Source: JABFRG01 sp046351415 (lineage in GTDB: Bacteria; Myxococcota_A; Polyangia; Polyangiales; Polyangiaceae). From it: 64,000 nucleotides of DNA. Made by a program: the position numbers and the translations under genes. The notes below the pieces were generated by a model that was given only the letters and a program-made list of their open reading frames with translations, was not told where the DNA came from and searched no databases. The stretch lies in assembly GCA_046351415.1 (NCBI GenBank), contig JAXLYO010000010.1, forward strand, positions 62,001-126,000, in the 5' to 3' direction. Shown piece after piece: positions 8,663 through 17,052 of the stretch (the stretch's first letter is position 1; every line of letters starts with the position of its first letter).

Positions 8663-10654
8663 CTACTTGTCTTTCGGACCTTCGTTGTAACCGCGCGGGC
8701 GATGCTTCGGGTCGACGCCGTTGTTCTTCTCGCCGTTCTCCGCGAGGTCGCGTATGAGCCAGTCGTACCAGGAGCCGTTGTGCTCTGCGGCCGCAGCCGT
8801 GAGTTCTTCCATCAGATTCGAGTCGGGCCTCAGCACCTTTTCGTCCCACAGACATTGGAGACCGAGCGCGAGGAGGCTGACGTCGTTGGGCCCGAGGTTG
8901 AACCCGACCTTGTAGTGCGGGATGGCTTCGTCGGGTCGATGCATTCTACATAGAGTATCGCCGAGGTAGACGTTGGCCATCGCCCACTTCGGCTGGAGTT
9001 CGATGGCTCGTTCGTTGGCGCGCTTCCGTTCTTCCATCCGGCCGCGTGACCCGAGCATGACCGAGTAGTTGAGATGCGCCTTCGCGCTGTTGGGGACCGC
9101 TCTTTGAGTGGACTCCCAGAAAACGAGGTCATCGGAGTAGTGGTTTGCATGGCGCCGGGCGGCGAACGCTTGAAAACCGAGGAAGCACACGATGGCGACG
9201 AGCACGGCCGACCCTCGTCGCCGATAACGCGCCGTGAGGTCGAGGCACTTCGCGAAGAAATAGCCGAGGAGAATGCTCGTTCCGATCGCAGGGAAGTACC
9301 AGAAGCGCTCTGCCCGAATGGTCGGAAGCAGGATCGGAATGTTCGAGACTGGGAAGAACGACAGTGAGACCCACAGCCAGAGGGCGAGAAGCAGAGGCCA
9401 AGGGTCACGCGCTGCGAGAACGTGGGGCGGAACGCCGGCTCGCACTCCCATGCGGAACTTTCGATAGGAGCGAATCGCCACGAAGGGAAAGAGCAGGACG
9501 GGACCGAACATGCATATTGCACCGATGATGCTCTCGGCGAAGACGACCTTCGTCGGAGCCGGCTCCTGCGGCGCCGAGTAGTCGCCCGAGAGCGTCCACG
9601 GGAACAGAACCTGCCCCAAGCCTCGCGCGTATACCCGGAGGGCCCCCGCGATACGGAGGGGCATCGGCGCATCGATGAGCGGGTTGTTGAGCGCGTCGCG
9701 TGGAATCGCGGGCTGCGCGTACCATCGCAAGAACCCCGCTGCGATCTTCGCGATCCTGCCCTTGTGCGCAACCGCTTCGGGAAGCAGGTCGGTGGGGGGA
9801 GAGACCGGGAAGAGTTTCCTGCGAACTTGTACGTACAAAACGAACGCGCCGGCCGCCGCGACAAACGAGGAAAAGGCGCGGAGAATGCGACGCGGCGCAT
9901 TCGGATGGAATCGCTGCGACACGAGGAGCGCGAAGACCGGCACGAGGGGCACGCAGCACAGCGCACTCTCCTTCGAATAAAGCCCGAACGTCGTTCCGAG
10001 AAAGACGCCCATGATCATGTGTGGGAGCGGCAGCGTCACGGCGAGGAGCGCAAACAGTGCGCCCATGGTGCCCATGACGTCGGAGAGCCCCACGACACCA
10101 CTCACGGCCTCCGTGAGGACCGCGCACGCCGTGAACGCTGCACCGCTGAGCCACGCAACGTCTCGACGACGCGAGAGTTGGAAGGCAAGCGCGGTCACGA
10201 GTGCACCGTTCAGCCCGTGCCCGATCAGGTTGACCCAATGACAAAGCAGCGGCGAATCGTTGCCTCCACCCGGCGCGAGCTTCCGGAGCTTCGCGGAAAT
10301 GAGCCACATGAGGCGCCAAACGAGATTCGGCAGGGGCCGGTACGAGCCAATGGTCCCTTCGACCGTGCGACCCCAGAAGTCGAGCTTGAAGGCGTCGCGC
10401 CAAAGGTACTTCGGTGCCGCATCGGCAACGGAGCGTACGTAGGGGTTCGCGAGGAGCGCCTCTTGCTCGTCGAAAATGAAGTTCGAACGGAGATGACGTG
10501 CGAACAAAACGAGGGAAAGCACGCAGAGCGGAAACGATGCCGCACTGAACGTCGGAAGGTCGACCCCGAAGAACTCGTACAGACCATCACGCATGCGCCG
10601 AAAGAGCGGCGGCTTTGCGGGAGCGGTCTGTGGGGGCGGGGCGTTCGGATCCAC
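8663..10654 (-). CDS. TMTC-like membrane glycosyltransferase with C-terminal TPRs
   Basis: 663 residues from GTG at 10654. A Pro-rich N-terminus is followed by about ten hydrophobic membrane segments and then TPR repeats near residues 520-610 (KAHLNYSVMLGSRGRMEE, MANVYLGDTLCRMHRPDEA). The first periplasmic loop has an acidic FDEQEALLANPYV, then DFWG and SYRPLPNL. That combination is characteristic of TMTC-type (DUF1736) protein O-mannosyltransferases, which transfer mannose from a polyprenyl-phosphate donor. Inference: an inner-membrane GT-C enzyme acting on exported proteins. The SDR gene ends 23 bases upstream on the same strand, so they are probably co-transcribed, although no functional link is obvious. 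Confidence 0.8.
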   Translation of the reverse strand: MDPNAPPPQTAPAKPPLFRRMRDGLYEFFGVDLPTFSAASFPLCVLSLVLFARHLRSNFIFDEQEALLANPYVRSVADAAPKYLWRDAFKLDFWGRTVEGTIGSYRPLPNLVWRLMWLISAKLRKLAPGGGNDSPLLCHWVNLIGHGLNGALVTALAFQLSRRRDVAWLSGAAFTACAVLTEAVSGVVGLSDVMGTMGALFALLAVTLPLPHMIMGVFLGTTFGLYSKESALCCVPLVPVFALLVSQRFHPNAPRRILRAFSSFVAAAGAFVLYVQVRRKLFPVSPPTDLLPEAVAHKGRIAKIAAGFLRWYAQPAIPRDALNNPLIDAPMPLRIAGALRVYARGLGQVLFPWTLSGDYSAPQEPAPTKVVFAESIIGAICMFGPVLLFPFVAIRSYRKFRMGVRAGVPPHVLAARDPWPLLLALWLWVSLSFFPVSNIPILLPTIRAERFWYFPAIGTSILLGYFFAKCLDLTARYRRRGSAVLVAIVCFLGFQAFAARRHANHYSDDLVFWESTQRAVPNSAKAHLNYSVMLGSRGRMEERKRANERAIELQPKWAMANVYLGDTLCRMHRPDEAIPHYKVGFNLGPNDVSLLALGLQCLWDEKVLRPDSNLMEELTAAAAEHNGSWYDWLIRDLAENGEKNNGVDPKHRPRGYNEGPKDK

Positions 10655-10677
10655 GGCTGATTCCTTTGCGGTATTCC

Positions 10678-11520
10678 TCAGGTGCGGCGGCGATCGAGGA
10701 GGCGCGTGAGCTCACGGGGCGTCTCGGCCTTGTTCTCGTCCGGAATCATCCAGGTCTCGCCCCAGAGGTGTGCACCACCGTCGATGTACCAGGTCTCGCC
10801 CGTGACGAACCACGCGCCGTCGCACGCGAGATAGGCGAGGAGCTGTGCGACCTCTTCCGGCGTGCCGAGGCGCTTCATGGGCGTGCGCTGGCGACTCATC
10901 TCGACGAGCTCCGGCGGGTACTGGTTGGTGCCGGTCGTCTGGATGATGCCCGGCGCCACCGCGTTCACTTGGATGTTGTAGTGGGCCCATTCGATCGCGA
11001 GCGTCTTCGTGAGGTTGTCGACGCCGGCCCTCGCCGCGCCCGTGTGCACCATGCCGGGAAACCCTCGAGCGACGTTGGCGATGACGTTCACGATGCGTCC
11101 GCGGCGCTGGGGGATCATGAACTTGGTCGCCACGGCTTGCGTCATGAAGAAGGTGCCGTTCAGGTTGTTGCGGATGACGGCCTCCCACCCCTTGTGCGAG
11201 AGCGTCTCGGCCGTCGTCGGAAACTGCCCACCGGCATTGTTGACGAGGATGTCCACTTTGCCGAGAGCAGCTTCGACTTCGGTGAGATAGGCATCGATTT
11301 GCGCGGAGTCGCGAATGTCACAGACGCCCGCGTGGAGGCGGTCACCGGCGTCGAGCTCGAGCGCCGCGGCTTCGACCCGCTCTCGCTTCCGTCCACTGAT
11401 CGATACTTTCGCGCCGCCTTCGAGCAGCACGCGAGCCGTCTCGAGCCCGATACCGCTACCCCCGCCGGTGACGATGGCGACGTGTCCTTCGAATAGGTTC
11501 GGGCGAAATATGGATCCCAT
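10678..11520 (-). CDS. SDR-family oxidoreductase, 2-enoyl-CoA/2,4-dienoyl-CoA reductase-like
   Basis: 280 residues from ATG at 11520. NAD(P)-binding is shown by TGGGSGIG near residue 18, the NNAG strand, and the PG motif after the catalytic helix (NAVAPGIIQ). The usual YxxxK is absent: the helix reads HTGAARAGVDNLTK, with Asp where peroxisomal trans-2-enoyl-CoA reductase has Tyr in the otherwise very similar HSGAARAGVYNLTK. The C-terminus has the YIDGG of the family. By similarity the likely substrate is an enoyl- or dienoyl-CoA in fatty-acid metabolism. Activity needs proof because of the missing Tyr. It is upstream of the TMTC-like gene in one probable transcript. Confidence 0.85.
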   Translation of the reverse strand: MGSIFRPNLFEGHVAIVTGGGSGIGLETARVLLEGGAKVSISGRKRERVEAAALELDAGDRLHAGVCDIRDSAQIDAYLTEVEAALGKVDILVNNAGGQFPTTAETLSHKGWEAVIRNNLNGTFFMTQAVATKFMIPQRRGRIVNVIANVARGFPGMVHTGAARAGVDNLTKTLAIEWAHYNIQVNAVAPGIIQTTGTNQYPPELVEMSRQRTPMKRLGTPEEVAQLLAYLACDGAWFVTGETWYIDGGAHLWGETWMIPDENKAETPRELTRLLDRRRT

Positions 11521-11593
11521 GGGCTTTTCGGCTCATAGCACATTGTGCGCAGGGTCGACCTTCGGGAAACGGGGCACCCGGGCCCTACGAAAA

Positions 11594-12292
11594 TCAGGTG
11601 AGAGGGAGACTTTCGCGCTTCAGAATCGCCGTTCGCGCGAGTTCGTCTGCGCGCTCGTTGCCGGGGACGCCCGCATGGCCCGGCACGTATTTCATGCGGA
11701 TGGCCTTGCCGCGGTCCGCGAGCACCGATCGGATGCGCGAAATGAGCTCCTGATTCGCTTTCGCCTTCCAACCGAGAGAGAGGACCCCGATGGCATACTT
11801 GCTGTCGGTGAGGACGAGGACCGACTTTGCGTCACGCGGCGTGCCTTCGACGGCGAGCAGCACTGCGGTCAGCTCGGCAACGTTGTTCGTTGCGATACCC
11901 AAGTAAGCATAGCCCTCTTTGGTCGCACCGCCGGGGCCCTGAATGAGCATACCGCACCCCGCAGGACCCGGGTTTCCCGAGCAAGCACCGTCGGTATAAG
12001 CCGTGTATTCTGCATCTGTTGGCGCTTCGGGTGGAGCAGCGGGTCGAACCGCTACCTGCTTCGGCGCTTGCTCTGTCGCCTTGGCGTCATCTGCCGAAAC
12101 CGGGGCACAAAAGTCGTCCGGCTCGGTGCCTTCCCCGAGGCGTTCGAGATTGCGCACAGCGGCCCGATACGCGCGACCGTCTTTGGGGTTGTAACGCACT
12201 TCGACGCGGCCACCTTCGGCGAGGAACTCTCCCTCGGCCGTTACCCGAGCCCAGACGTTTTGGCCTTTCAGCTTCGCGCGCGCCCAGGGCAT
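11594..12292 (-). CDS. rnhA: Ribonuclease HI with N-terminal extension
   Basis: 232 residues, ATG at 12292. The C-terminal about 140 residues are a full RNase HI domain with the acidic catalytic set: Asp101 in YTDGACSGNPG, Glu140 in NNVAEL, Asp163 in LTDSKYA, His206 in VPGHAG and Asp216 in NERAD. It degrades the RNA strand of RNA-DNA hybrids. The first about 90 residues are unusual: a small WARAKLKGQNVWARV domain and an Ala/Pro linker. They do not resemble the common hybrid-binding domain and could be another nucleic-acid-binding module. The ATG directly abuts the stop of the preceding envelope-protein gene, so the two are likely translated from one message. Confidence 0.95.
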   Translation of the reverse strand: MPWARAKLKGQNVWARVTAEGEFLAEGGRVEVRYNPKDGRAYRAAVRNLERLGEGTEPDDFCAPVSADDAKATEQAPKQVAVRPAAPPEAPTDAEYTAYTDGACSGNPGPAGCGMLIQGPGGATKEGYAYLGIATNNVAELTAVLLAVEGTPRDAKSVLVLTDSKYAIGVLSLGWKAKANQELISRIRSVLADRGKAIRMKYVPGHAGVPGNERADELARTAILKRESLPLT

Positions 12293-13570
12293 TCAGAATT
12301 CGCCTGCGACCGTGAGTCCTTGGCCACTGCTCCCGAACCACGGCGCGACGGCCCAAGAGCCTTCCTTGGGCTTGCTCTTGCCGGAAGCGGGTGCGTCGCT
12401 CGCACCGGACTTGTCGGTGACCAGCAAGACGATGCCCGTTCCGACGAGAACCGCAGAAACGGCGCCGAAAATGATGCCGGGCGCGATGTTGCGATTCATC
12501 GCGCGCCTGTCGTCGCAAAGCTTGAAGACACCGGATTGCCCGGCCGGCACCGCGCTGCAATTGACGTCGGAAGCCGCCGCATTGGGGTTGACCATGTACT
12601 CACGCTTGAGATCGGCGAGCTCGAAGTAGCTCACGTCTTTCCCGTTCCCATCTTTGCCGGTAACGACCTTGCCGTACTCGTTCGACGCGCCGGGGGTGAG
12701 GGCGAGTTTATCCTGGATGTCGCTGCGGGCACTCCAGTACTTCGCTCCGAAGATGACCGACACGACGCCGGACACGACGCCGAGGCCGATCGTAGAGAAG
12801 GCGACCACTTTTCGCGTCGGAAATGGCTTCTTCGGGCCATCGTCGACCGGTTCGGGTGCCTTCGAGAGGTCGACCACCGTGCGCCCGTTGGCGACCACCG
12901 CTGCCGTGTTCGACACCTTCTTGCAAGGACCCAAGAGCTCGAACGTGTGCTTGCCGGGCAAGAGCTCGAGGGTGAGGTTGCCCTTTTCGAGTTGCCCCGC
13001 ACGTGTACCGTCGACGCCGACGCCGCACTCATAGTCGGCAGCTTGGACTTGGACGGTGCCCGTGCTGACGCCGATGAGTTGTGTCAGGAGCTTGCGCGCA
13101 ATCTTCTCGAGCGCCGGGTCTTGGGCGTCCTTCAGATTGTCGCTGTAGGTCTCTTGAGCGAACGTGTCTTTTCCGTGGTCGTAGTAGTGCACTTCGACGG
13201 TGACGGAGCCTTTGGCCCGCGTAAGCGTCCCCCACAACATGCGATCGGCATTGATGTTCTTTGCGATCTTGTCGAGACACGCCGCGTCTGGTTTGGGCGG
13301 GCAACGGAACCCGACGACCATGAGCCCGAGTGGTTGAGGCGGCTCGGTAGCAACGTAGCCGGGAATGTTCTTGAAGCGCAGCCTGAACGCTCCTGCGAGC
13401 GCGTCGGCCTGCTCGTCGGCGCCTTCGCCGAGAAACCCGAGAACGGCAACAGAGATACTCCCGGCTTGCGCCGCTTTCTCTGCGCGGGCCGTCTGTACGT
13501 GGGTCATGCCCGCAAAAGCGACGAAGGCGGCGAACGCGCACGAAGTTGCTCTCGATCGAACCAAGCTCAT
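12293..13570 (-). CDS. Exported PEGA-like protein with two transmembrane helices
   Basis: 425 residues from ATG at 13570. The frame is open further upstream but would run into rsmD on the other strand, so that start is rejected. It has a signal peptide ending around ARAEKA, a central region with VQAADYECGVGVDGTRAG and LLPGKHTFEL typical of PEGA domains, then two hydrophobic helices (about residues 265-290 and 370-395) separated by a polar loop with paired Cys. The long first half may be a CsgG-like or caspase-associated domain but is not recognised. Many myxobacterial genomes have such PEGA plus two-helix proteins with unknown roles in the envelope. It lies divergent from rsmD, 69 bases apart. 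Confidence 0.7.
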   Translation of the reverse strand: MSLVRSRATSCAFAAFVAFAGMTHVQTARAEKAAQAGSISVAVLGFLGEGADEQADALAGAFRLRFKNIPGYVATEPPQPLGLMVVGFRCPPKPDAACLDKIAKNINADRMLWGTLTRAKGSVTVEVHYYDHGKDTFAQETYSDNLKDAQDPALEKIARKLLTQLIGVSTGTVQVQAADYECGVGVDGTRAGQLEKGNLTLELLPGKHTFELLGPCKKVSNTAAVVANGRTVVDLSKAPEPVDDGPKKPFPTRKVVAFSTIGLGVVSGVVSVIFGAKYWSARSDIQDKLALTPGASNEYGKVVTGKDGNGKDVSYFELADLKREYMVNPNAAASDVNCSAVPAGQSGVFKLCDDRRAMNRNIAPGIIFGAVSAVLVGTGIVLLVTDKSGASDAPASGKSKPKEGSWAVAPWFGSSGQGLTVAGEF

Positions 13571-13639
13571 GACGTCGCATCCTACCCGAGCTCCTCGCGT
13601 CGCGTCGCGAAAATGGGGTACGCTCACCCGCGAAGAACG

Positions 13640-14206
13640 ATGCGCATCACCGGCGGACACTTGCGCTCGCGGCGCCTTGAAGCACCGAAAGGCGACGCGA
13701 CACGCCCAACCGCGGACCGGGTACGCGAGGCATTGTTCTCGATCCTTTCGTCGCGACACACCCTCGCAGGGATGCGTGTCCTCGACCTTTACGGAGGTAC
13801 GGGCGCCCTCGGGTTCGAGGCGATTTCACGCGGTGCCGAACACGCAACCTTCGTGGAAGCGAAGCCCGATGTCGTTCGAGTACTGCAGCGCAACGCCGAA
13901 TCCCTCGGCATTCTGTCGCTCGTGTCCATCGTCAGTGCAAAGGTCGAGCGTGCACGGCCTCGTATCGCAGGCGTCTACGACCTCGTTTTCGTCGATCCTC
14001 CGTACGCAGATGTGCGGAGCGGTCGCACAGCGGAGGCGCTCCTGCCGTACGCCGATGTGTTCGCGCGAGTTCGCGAGCTCGTCCTCGAACACGCGAGCGC
14101 CGATTCGCCCGCAGAAATTTCGGGATGTTCGCTCATGAACACGCGCACCTACGGCGACACGGCTCTCTCGTTCTACGCACCCGAATTTGGATCTTCGGGC
14201 GACTGA
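13640..14206 (+). CDS. rsmD: 16S rRNA (guanine-966-N2)-methyltransferase
   Basis: 188 residues from the ATG at 13640, chosen because the protein then opens with MRITGGHLRSRRL, the usual RsmD start; the frame is open long before that, antisense to other genes. Motifs in order: TRPTADRVREALFSIL, the SAM-binding LDLYGGTGALGFEA, and the catalytic VFVDPPYAD (DPPY). The enzyme methylates G966 of 16S rRNA in the 30S subunit. Length matches the family (180-200 residues). It is followed 96 bases later by the AgmX/PglI-like gene. Confidence 0.95.
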   Translation: MRITGGHLRSRRLEAPKGDATRPTADRVREALFSILSSRHTLAGMRVLDLYGGTGALGFEAISRGAEHATFVEAKPDVVRVLQRNAESLGILSLVSIVSAKVERARPRIAGVYDLVFVDPPYADVRSGRTAEALLPYADVFARVRELVLEHASADSPAEISGCSLMNTRTYGDTALSFYAPEFGSSGD

Positions 14207-14302
14207 GGGGAGTATACTCGTTCGCTCACGAAGTTAACCTGGAGTGCCTGCCGTGCATGCGGCGCGCCTCGTCTCGCTCCCGTCGAAAGACCTTCTAGGA
14301 TC

Positions 14303-14899
14303 ATGCCCGCATCTTCGGCTCCCCCGCCCCCGCCAGCAAGCAACGCCAAGTACATCGTCGTCGCGTTGCTCCTCCTCGTAGCGATGGGAGGTCTCGTCTT
14401 CTGGAAGTTCCGGCCGCAGCCGCCCCCCCCGGGGCCCGCGCCCGGCACCGTGACCACCATCGTGCAAGGCGGGCCGATGCCGCACCGCGACGACGACCTG
14501 CCGCCGCCGCCGGACCCCATCTCGAGCACGAGCGCCAGCGCTGCCAAGCCGACATCCACCGGTGGCGGTGGTGGTAGCGCGGCAGTCGCCAATGGCTGCA
14601 CCCCCGCATGCCGCGGCAGTGCAAGCTCCGAGCTCCAAGGGGCCCTCGCTCTTCGCGGAAGGCAAGCGCGCAAATGCTACGAGCGCGAATTGGCCAACGA
14701 CCCGAAGCTCCAGGTCCACATGACGATTGCGGTCAGCGTCGGCCTCAACGGTTCGACGTGCAGCGCGACCGTCGCGAGCTCCGACAACCCCGGCGTCGCA
14801 TCCTGTGTCGCAAACTTCTATCGCAACGGCGGCTTCCCGCCGGCGAAGGGCGGCTGCGCCACGGTGAACGTCCCTCTCAACTTCGTGCCGGGACGCTGA
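14303..14899 (+). CDS. Membrane-anchored AgmX/PglI-type C-terminal-domain protein
   Basis: 198 residues from ATG at 14303. A Pro-rich N-terminus precedes one membrane helix (about 18-36), then a Pro-, Ser- and Gly-rich periplasmic linker, then a C-terminal domain from about residue 115 with ARKCYERELANDPKLQ, GLNGSTCSATV and CVANFYRNGGFPP. That is the AgmX/PglI C-terminal domain, a TonB-like fold found in Myxococcus gliding and envelope proteins. Two Cys pairs could form disulfides. Inference: an inner-membrane protein reaching across the periplasm. The next gene begins 6 bases after its stop. Confidence 0.85.
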   Translation: MPASSAPPPPPASNAKYIVVALLLLVAMGGLVFWKFRPQPPPPGPAPGTVTTIVQGGPMPHRDDDLPPPPDPISSTSASAAKPTSTGGGGGSAAVANGCTPACRGSASSELQGALALRGRQARKCYERELANDPKLQVHMTIAVSVGLNGSTCSATVASSDNPGVASCVANFYRNGGFPPAKGGCATVNVPLNFVPGR

Positions 14900-14905
14900 G
14901 GCCCG

Positions 14906-15175
14906 ATGCCCTTGCTCGCGCGTTCGCAGAAGCGAGTAGGGGCGTCACTCGCGATCGTATGCGGGCTTCTTGCGACGATTTGTATGCATTGTGCAGAGAC
15001 TCGTCGCTCGCTCGGAGAGGAATGTTTGCGCAACGAAGACTGCCTGTCAGACGTCTGCTCGGCTCGCTCGTGCGTCAACCCGCCGCCGACGACGACGAGT
15101 AGCGCAGGCAGCACGCTTCCCCCGCCCGCCACCTTGGACGCCAATGTCGCGGACGCCCATGACGGCGGAGGCTGA
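14906..15175 (+). CDS. Small Cys-rich lipoprotein
   Basis: 89 residues from ATG at 14906. The N-terminal hydrophobic stretch ends ATICMHC, a marginal lipobox, and is followed by GEECLRNEDCLSDVC, a Cys spacing repeated in several secreted proteins of this window (for example the large kelch protein at 46.4-49.2 kb). The rest is Pro/Thr-rich with a DANVADAHDGGG tail. It is probably exported. Its 3' end overlaps the start of truA by 17 bases, which fits a compact operon with its neighbours. Confidence 0.65.
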   Translation: MPLLARSQKRVGASLAIVCGLLATICMHCAETRRSLGEECLRNEDCLSDVCSARSCVNPPPTTTSSAGSTLPPPATLDANVADAHDGGG

Positions 15176-15974
15176 CGCGTCCTCGAAGGGCCACGTAGAA
15201 GCAACGGCGGCGGCCCTCGTCGAAGTTGCCTACGACGGCACGTCTTTTCACGGGTACGCGAAGCAAGTTCCCGAGATTCGTACGGTGGCGGCGACGCTCG
15301 AACATGCCATCACGAGCATCGACCCACTCGCAGGGACGCTGCGTGGGTCGAGCCGCACGGACACGGGCGTGCACGCAAGAGCGCAGCTCGTCGCATTCGA
15401 CACGCATCTCTCCATTCCCGCGAAGGGGTGGGTACTCGGGTTGAACAAGCACCTGCCCGACGACGTCGTCGTGCGGCGCGCCTTCTCGGTGCCCGTGGGG
15501 TTCGACCCGCGTGGCTTCGTCGCATGGAAAAGGTACGGCTACCGCGTGTCGACGAGTCGCGTGCGGGACCCGATGGAACGGAACCGGGCCTGGCACGTGC
15601 ACGAACCCATCGACCTCGAGCGAATGCAGCGCGAGCTCGAGGTCCTGGTAGGGAACCACGATTTTCGGGCATTTCGTAGCGTTCAAGATCAGCGCACCGA
15701 AACGAGGCGAACCATTCTCGAAGTCCACGCAACTGAAGTAGACTCCGCCATCGAAGTTTCGGTCCGCGGGGACGGCTTCATGCACAACATGGTTCGCATC
15801 ATCGTCGGCACGGCCGTGGACGTCGCTCGCGGGAGAAAAGCGCCCGGGGCATGCGCGCGCGCGCTCGAGAGCGGCCTTCGGACGGATCTCGGCATGACGG
15901 CCCCGCCCCAGGGACTCACGCTGCTCCACACCGAGCTTTTGACGTCCGCTCCGCTCAGAGAAGCATGGCCATGA
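15159..15974 (+). CDS. truA: tRNA pseudouridine(38-40) synthase
   Basis: 271 residues from ATG at 15159; an in-frame ATG at 15144 is also possible, and neither has a clear ribosome site, so translation may be coupled to the overlapping lipoprotein gene. TruA motifs: VAYDGTSFHGYAKQ at the N-terminus, the catalytic Asp in SSRTDTGVHARAQ, NHDFRAFRS in the middle, and GDGFMHNMVRIIVGT before the C-terminus. It converts U38-U40 of tRNA anticodon arms to pseudouridine. The stop overlaps the ATG of the GNAT gene (ATGA). Confidence 0.95.
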   Translation: MTAEADASSKGHVEATAAALVEVAYDGTSFHGYAKQVPEIRTVAATLEHAITSIDPLAGTLRGSSRTDTGVHARAQLVAFDTHLSIPAKGWVLGLNKHLPDDVVVRRAFSVPVGFDPRGFVAWKRYGYRVSTSRVRDPMERNRAWHVHEPIDLERMQRELEVLVGNHDFRAFRSVQDQRTETRRTILEVHATEVDSAIEVSVRGDGFMHNMVRIIVGTAVDVARGRKAPGACARALESGLRTDLGMTAPPQGLTLLHTELLTSAPLREAWP

Positions 15975-16966
15975 TTCGAGTCATCGCTCCGCGACCCGGC
16001 GATGGTGTCGCCATCATGAAGCTCTGGCGTCACCTCTGGGACCTCCACGAGTCGTGGGGGAGCTATCCCGGGACGCGCGACCCCGCCGTGTACGCTTCAC
16101 TGGCGGATCGAGTCGATTCGGAAGCCCGCGCACGTGAGGGTTCACCGCTGCTCGACAAACACATCCACCTCGTTGCCGTCTCTGGAGAGTCCATCGTCGG
16201 GCAAGTGGAAGGTTGGGTGGAAGGCCATGGCCTCCTTCGGTCGACCCCCGTGACGTGCGAAGTCCGATCGCTCGTCGTCGACCCGGACCACCAAGGCAAG
16301 GGCGTCGGACGAATGCTGATGCGAGAACTCGCTCGCACGGCCCGCGAGGCGGCGGGCAAGCCGGTCTTCCTGGCAGCCGAGGTCTTCGATGCGAACCCGG
16401 CTCGCGACTTCTACGAGCGCATAGGATACGCCTACGTCGCACGCACCGCGCGTCTCTCGCTGAAGCGATGCTCCGCAGATCCCGGCACGCGCGTGCGACC
16501 TGCGGACAGTTGCGATGCGCTTCCGCTTGCTCTCTTCGATCAGCTGCTCGCTCGGCGAAGACTGCAATGCGGTGACCTTCGTTTCGACCGCGAGCGCGCG
16601 ATCGAGGCCAGTATGCTCTCGGCCATCGCCACCTACGTCGTCTCGACACGCAAGTCGCCAACCGAGTTCGTGCGCGTCGCCGAAGACGGGCGAGTACTCG
16701 GAGCGAGCACGCTCGGCACCATGCAGCTCGACCCGCCGTTCCGCAGCGGCGTGCGGGCAGTCCTGGCACGTGTTTCCGTCGATGCCGGTACGAGCACCCG
16801 GGATGCCGTCGCAGACCTCGTGCGAAGCTGCTCCGTGTTCGCTCGAGAGCGCGGCGCAGAGAGCCTCGAGATCACCGACCTGCCGCCGACCCCGAGTGCG
16901 CTCACCGACGCGGTGCTCTTCACGGGCGCAGAAACGTGGTCTCGGGTCGCAGGCAAGCTGTTCTAG
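15971..16966 (+). CDS. GNAT-family N-acetyltransferase with second GNAT-like half
   Basis: 331 residues from the ATG at 15971, which overlaps the truA stop as ATGA; an ATG two codons earlier (15965) is the alternative. The acetyl-CoA-binding loop is VDPDHQGKGVGRMLM in the first domain, followed by the NPARDFYERIGY strand-turn common in GNAT enzymes. The C-terminal half (about residues 175-330) has a similar size and a comparable order of strands but lacks a clear Q/RxxGxG/A loop, so it looks like a degenerate second GNAT domain. The acceptor substrate is unknown. Confidence 0.85.
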   Translation: MIRVIAPRPGDGVAIMKLWRHLWDLHESWGSYPGTRDPAVYASLADRVDSEARAREGSPLLDKHIHLVAVSGESIVGQVEGWVEGHGLLRSTPVTCEVRSLVVDPDHQGKGVGRMLMRELARTAREAAGKPVFLAAEVFDANPARDFYERIGYAYVARTARLSLKRCSADPGTRVRPADSCDALPLALFDQLLARRRLQCGDLRFDRERAIEASMLSAIATYVVSTRKSPTEFVRVAEDGRVLGASTLGTMQLDPPFRSGVRAVLARVSVDAGTSTRDAVADLVRSCSVFARERGAESLEITDLPPTPSALTDAVLFTGAETWSRVAGKLF

Positions 16967-17052
16967 CGCCGAGACGGCAAGAGAACGCGGACGAGACGAG
17001 CGAACGGAAAAAAGCTCCGTTTCCTTCGTCGTTTGCGCGGTCTTTCCCTAAC

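Noticed and set aside
11315..13639. 963-codon plus frame leading into rsmD
   Set aside because: Only the last 189 codons are conserved; the rest is antisense to SDR, RNase HI and PEGA-like genes.
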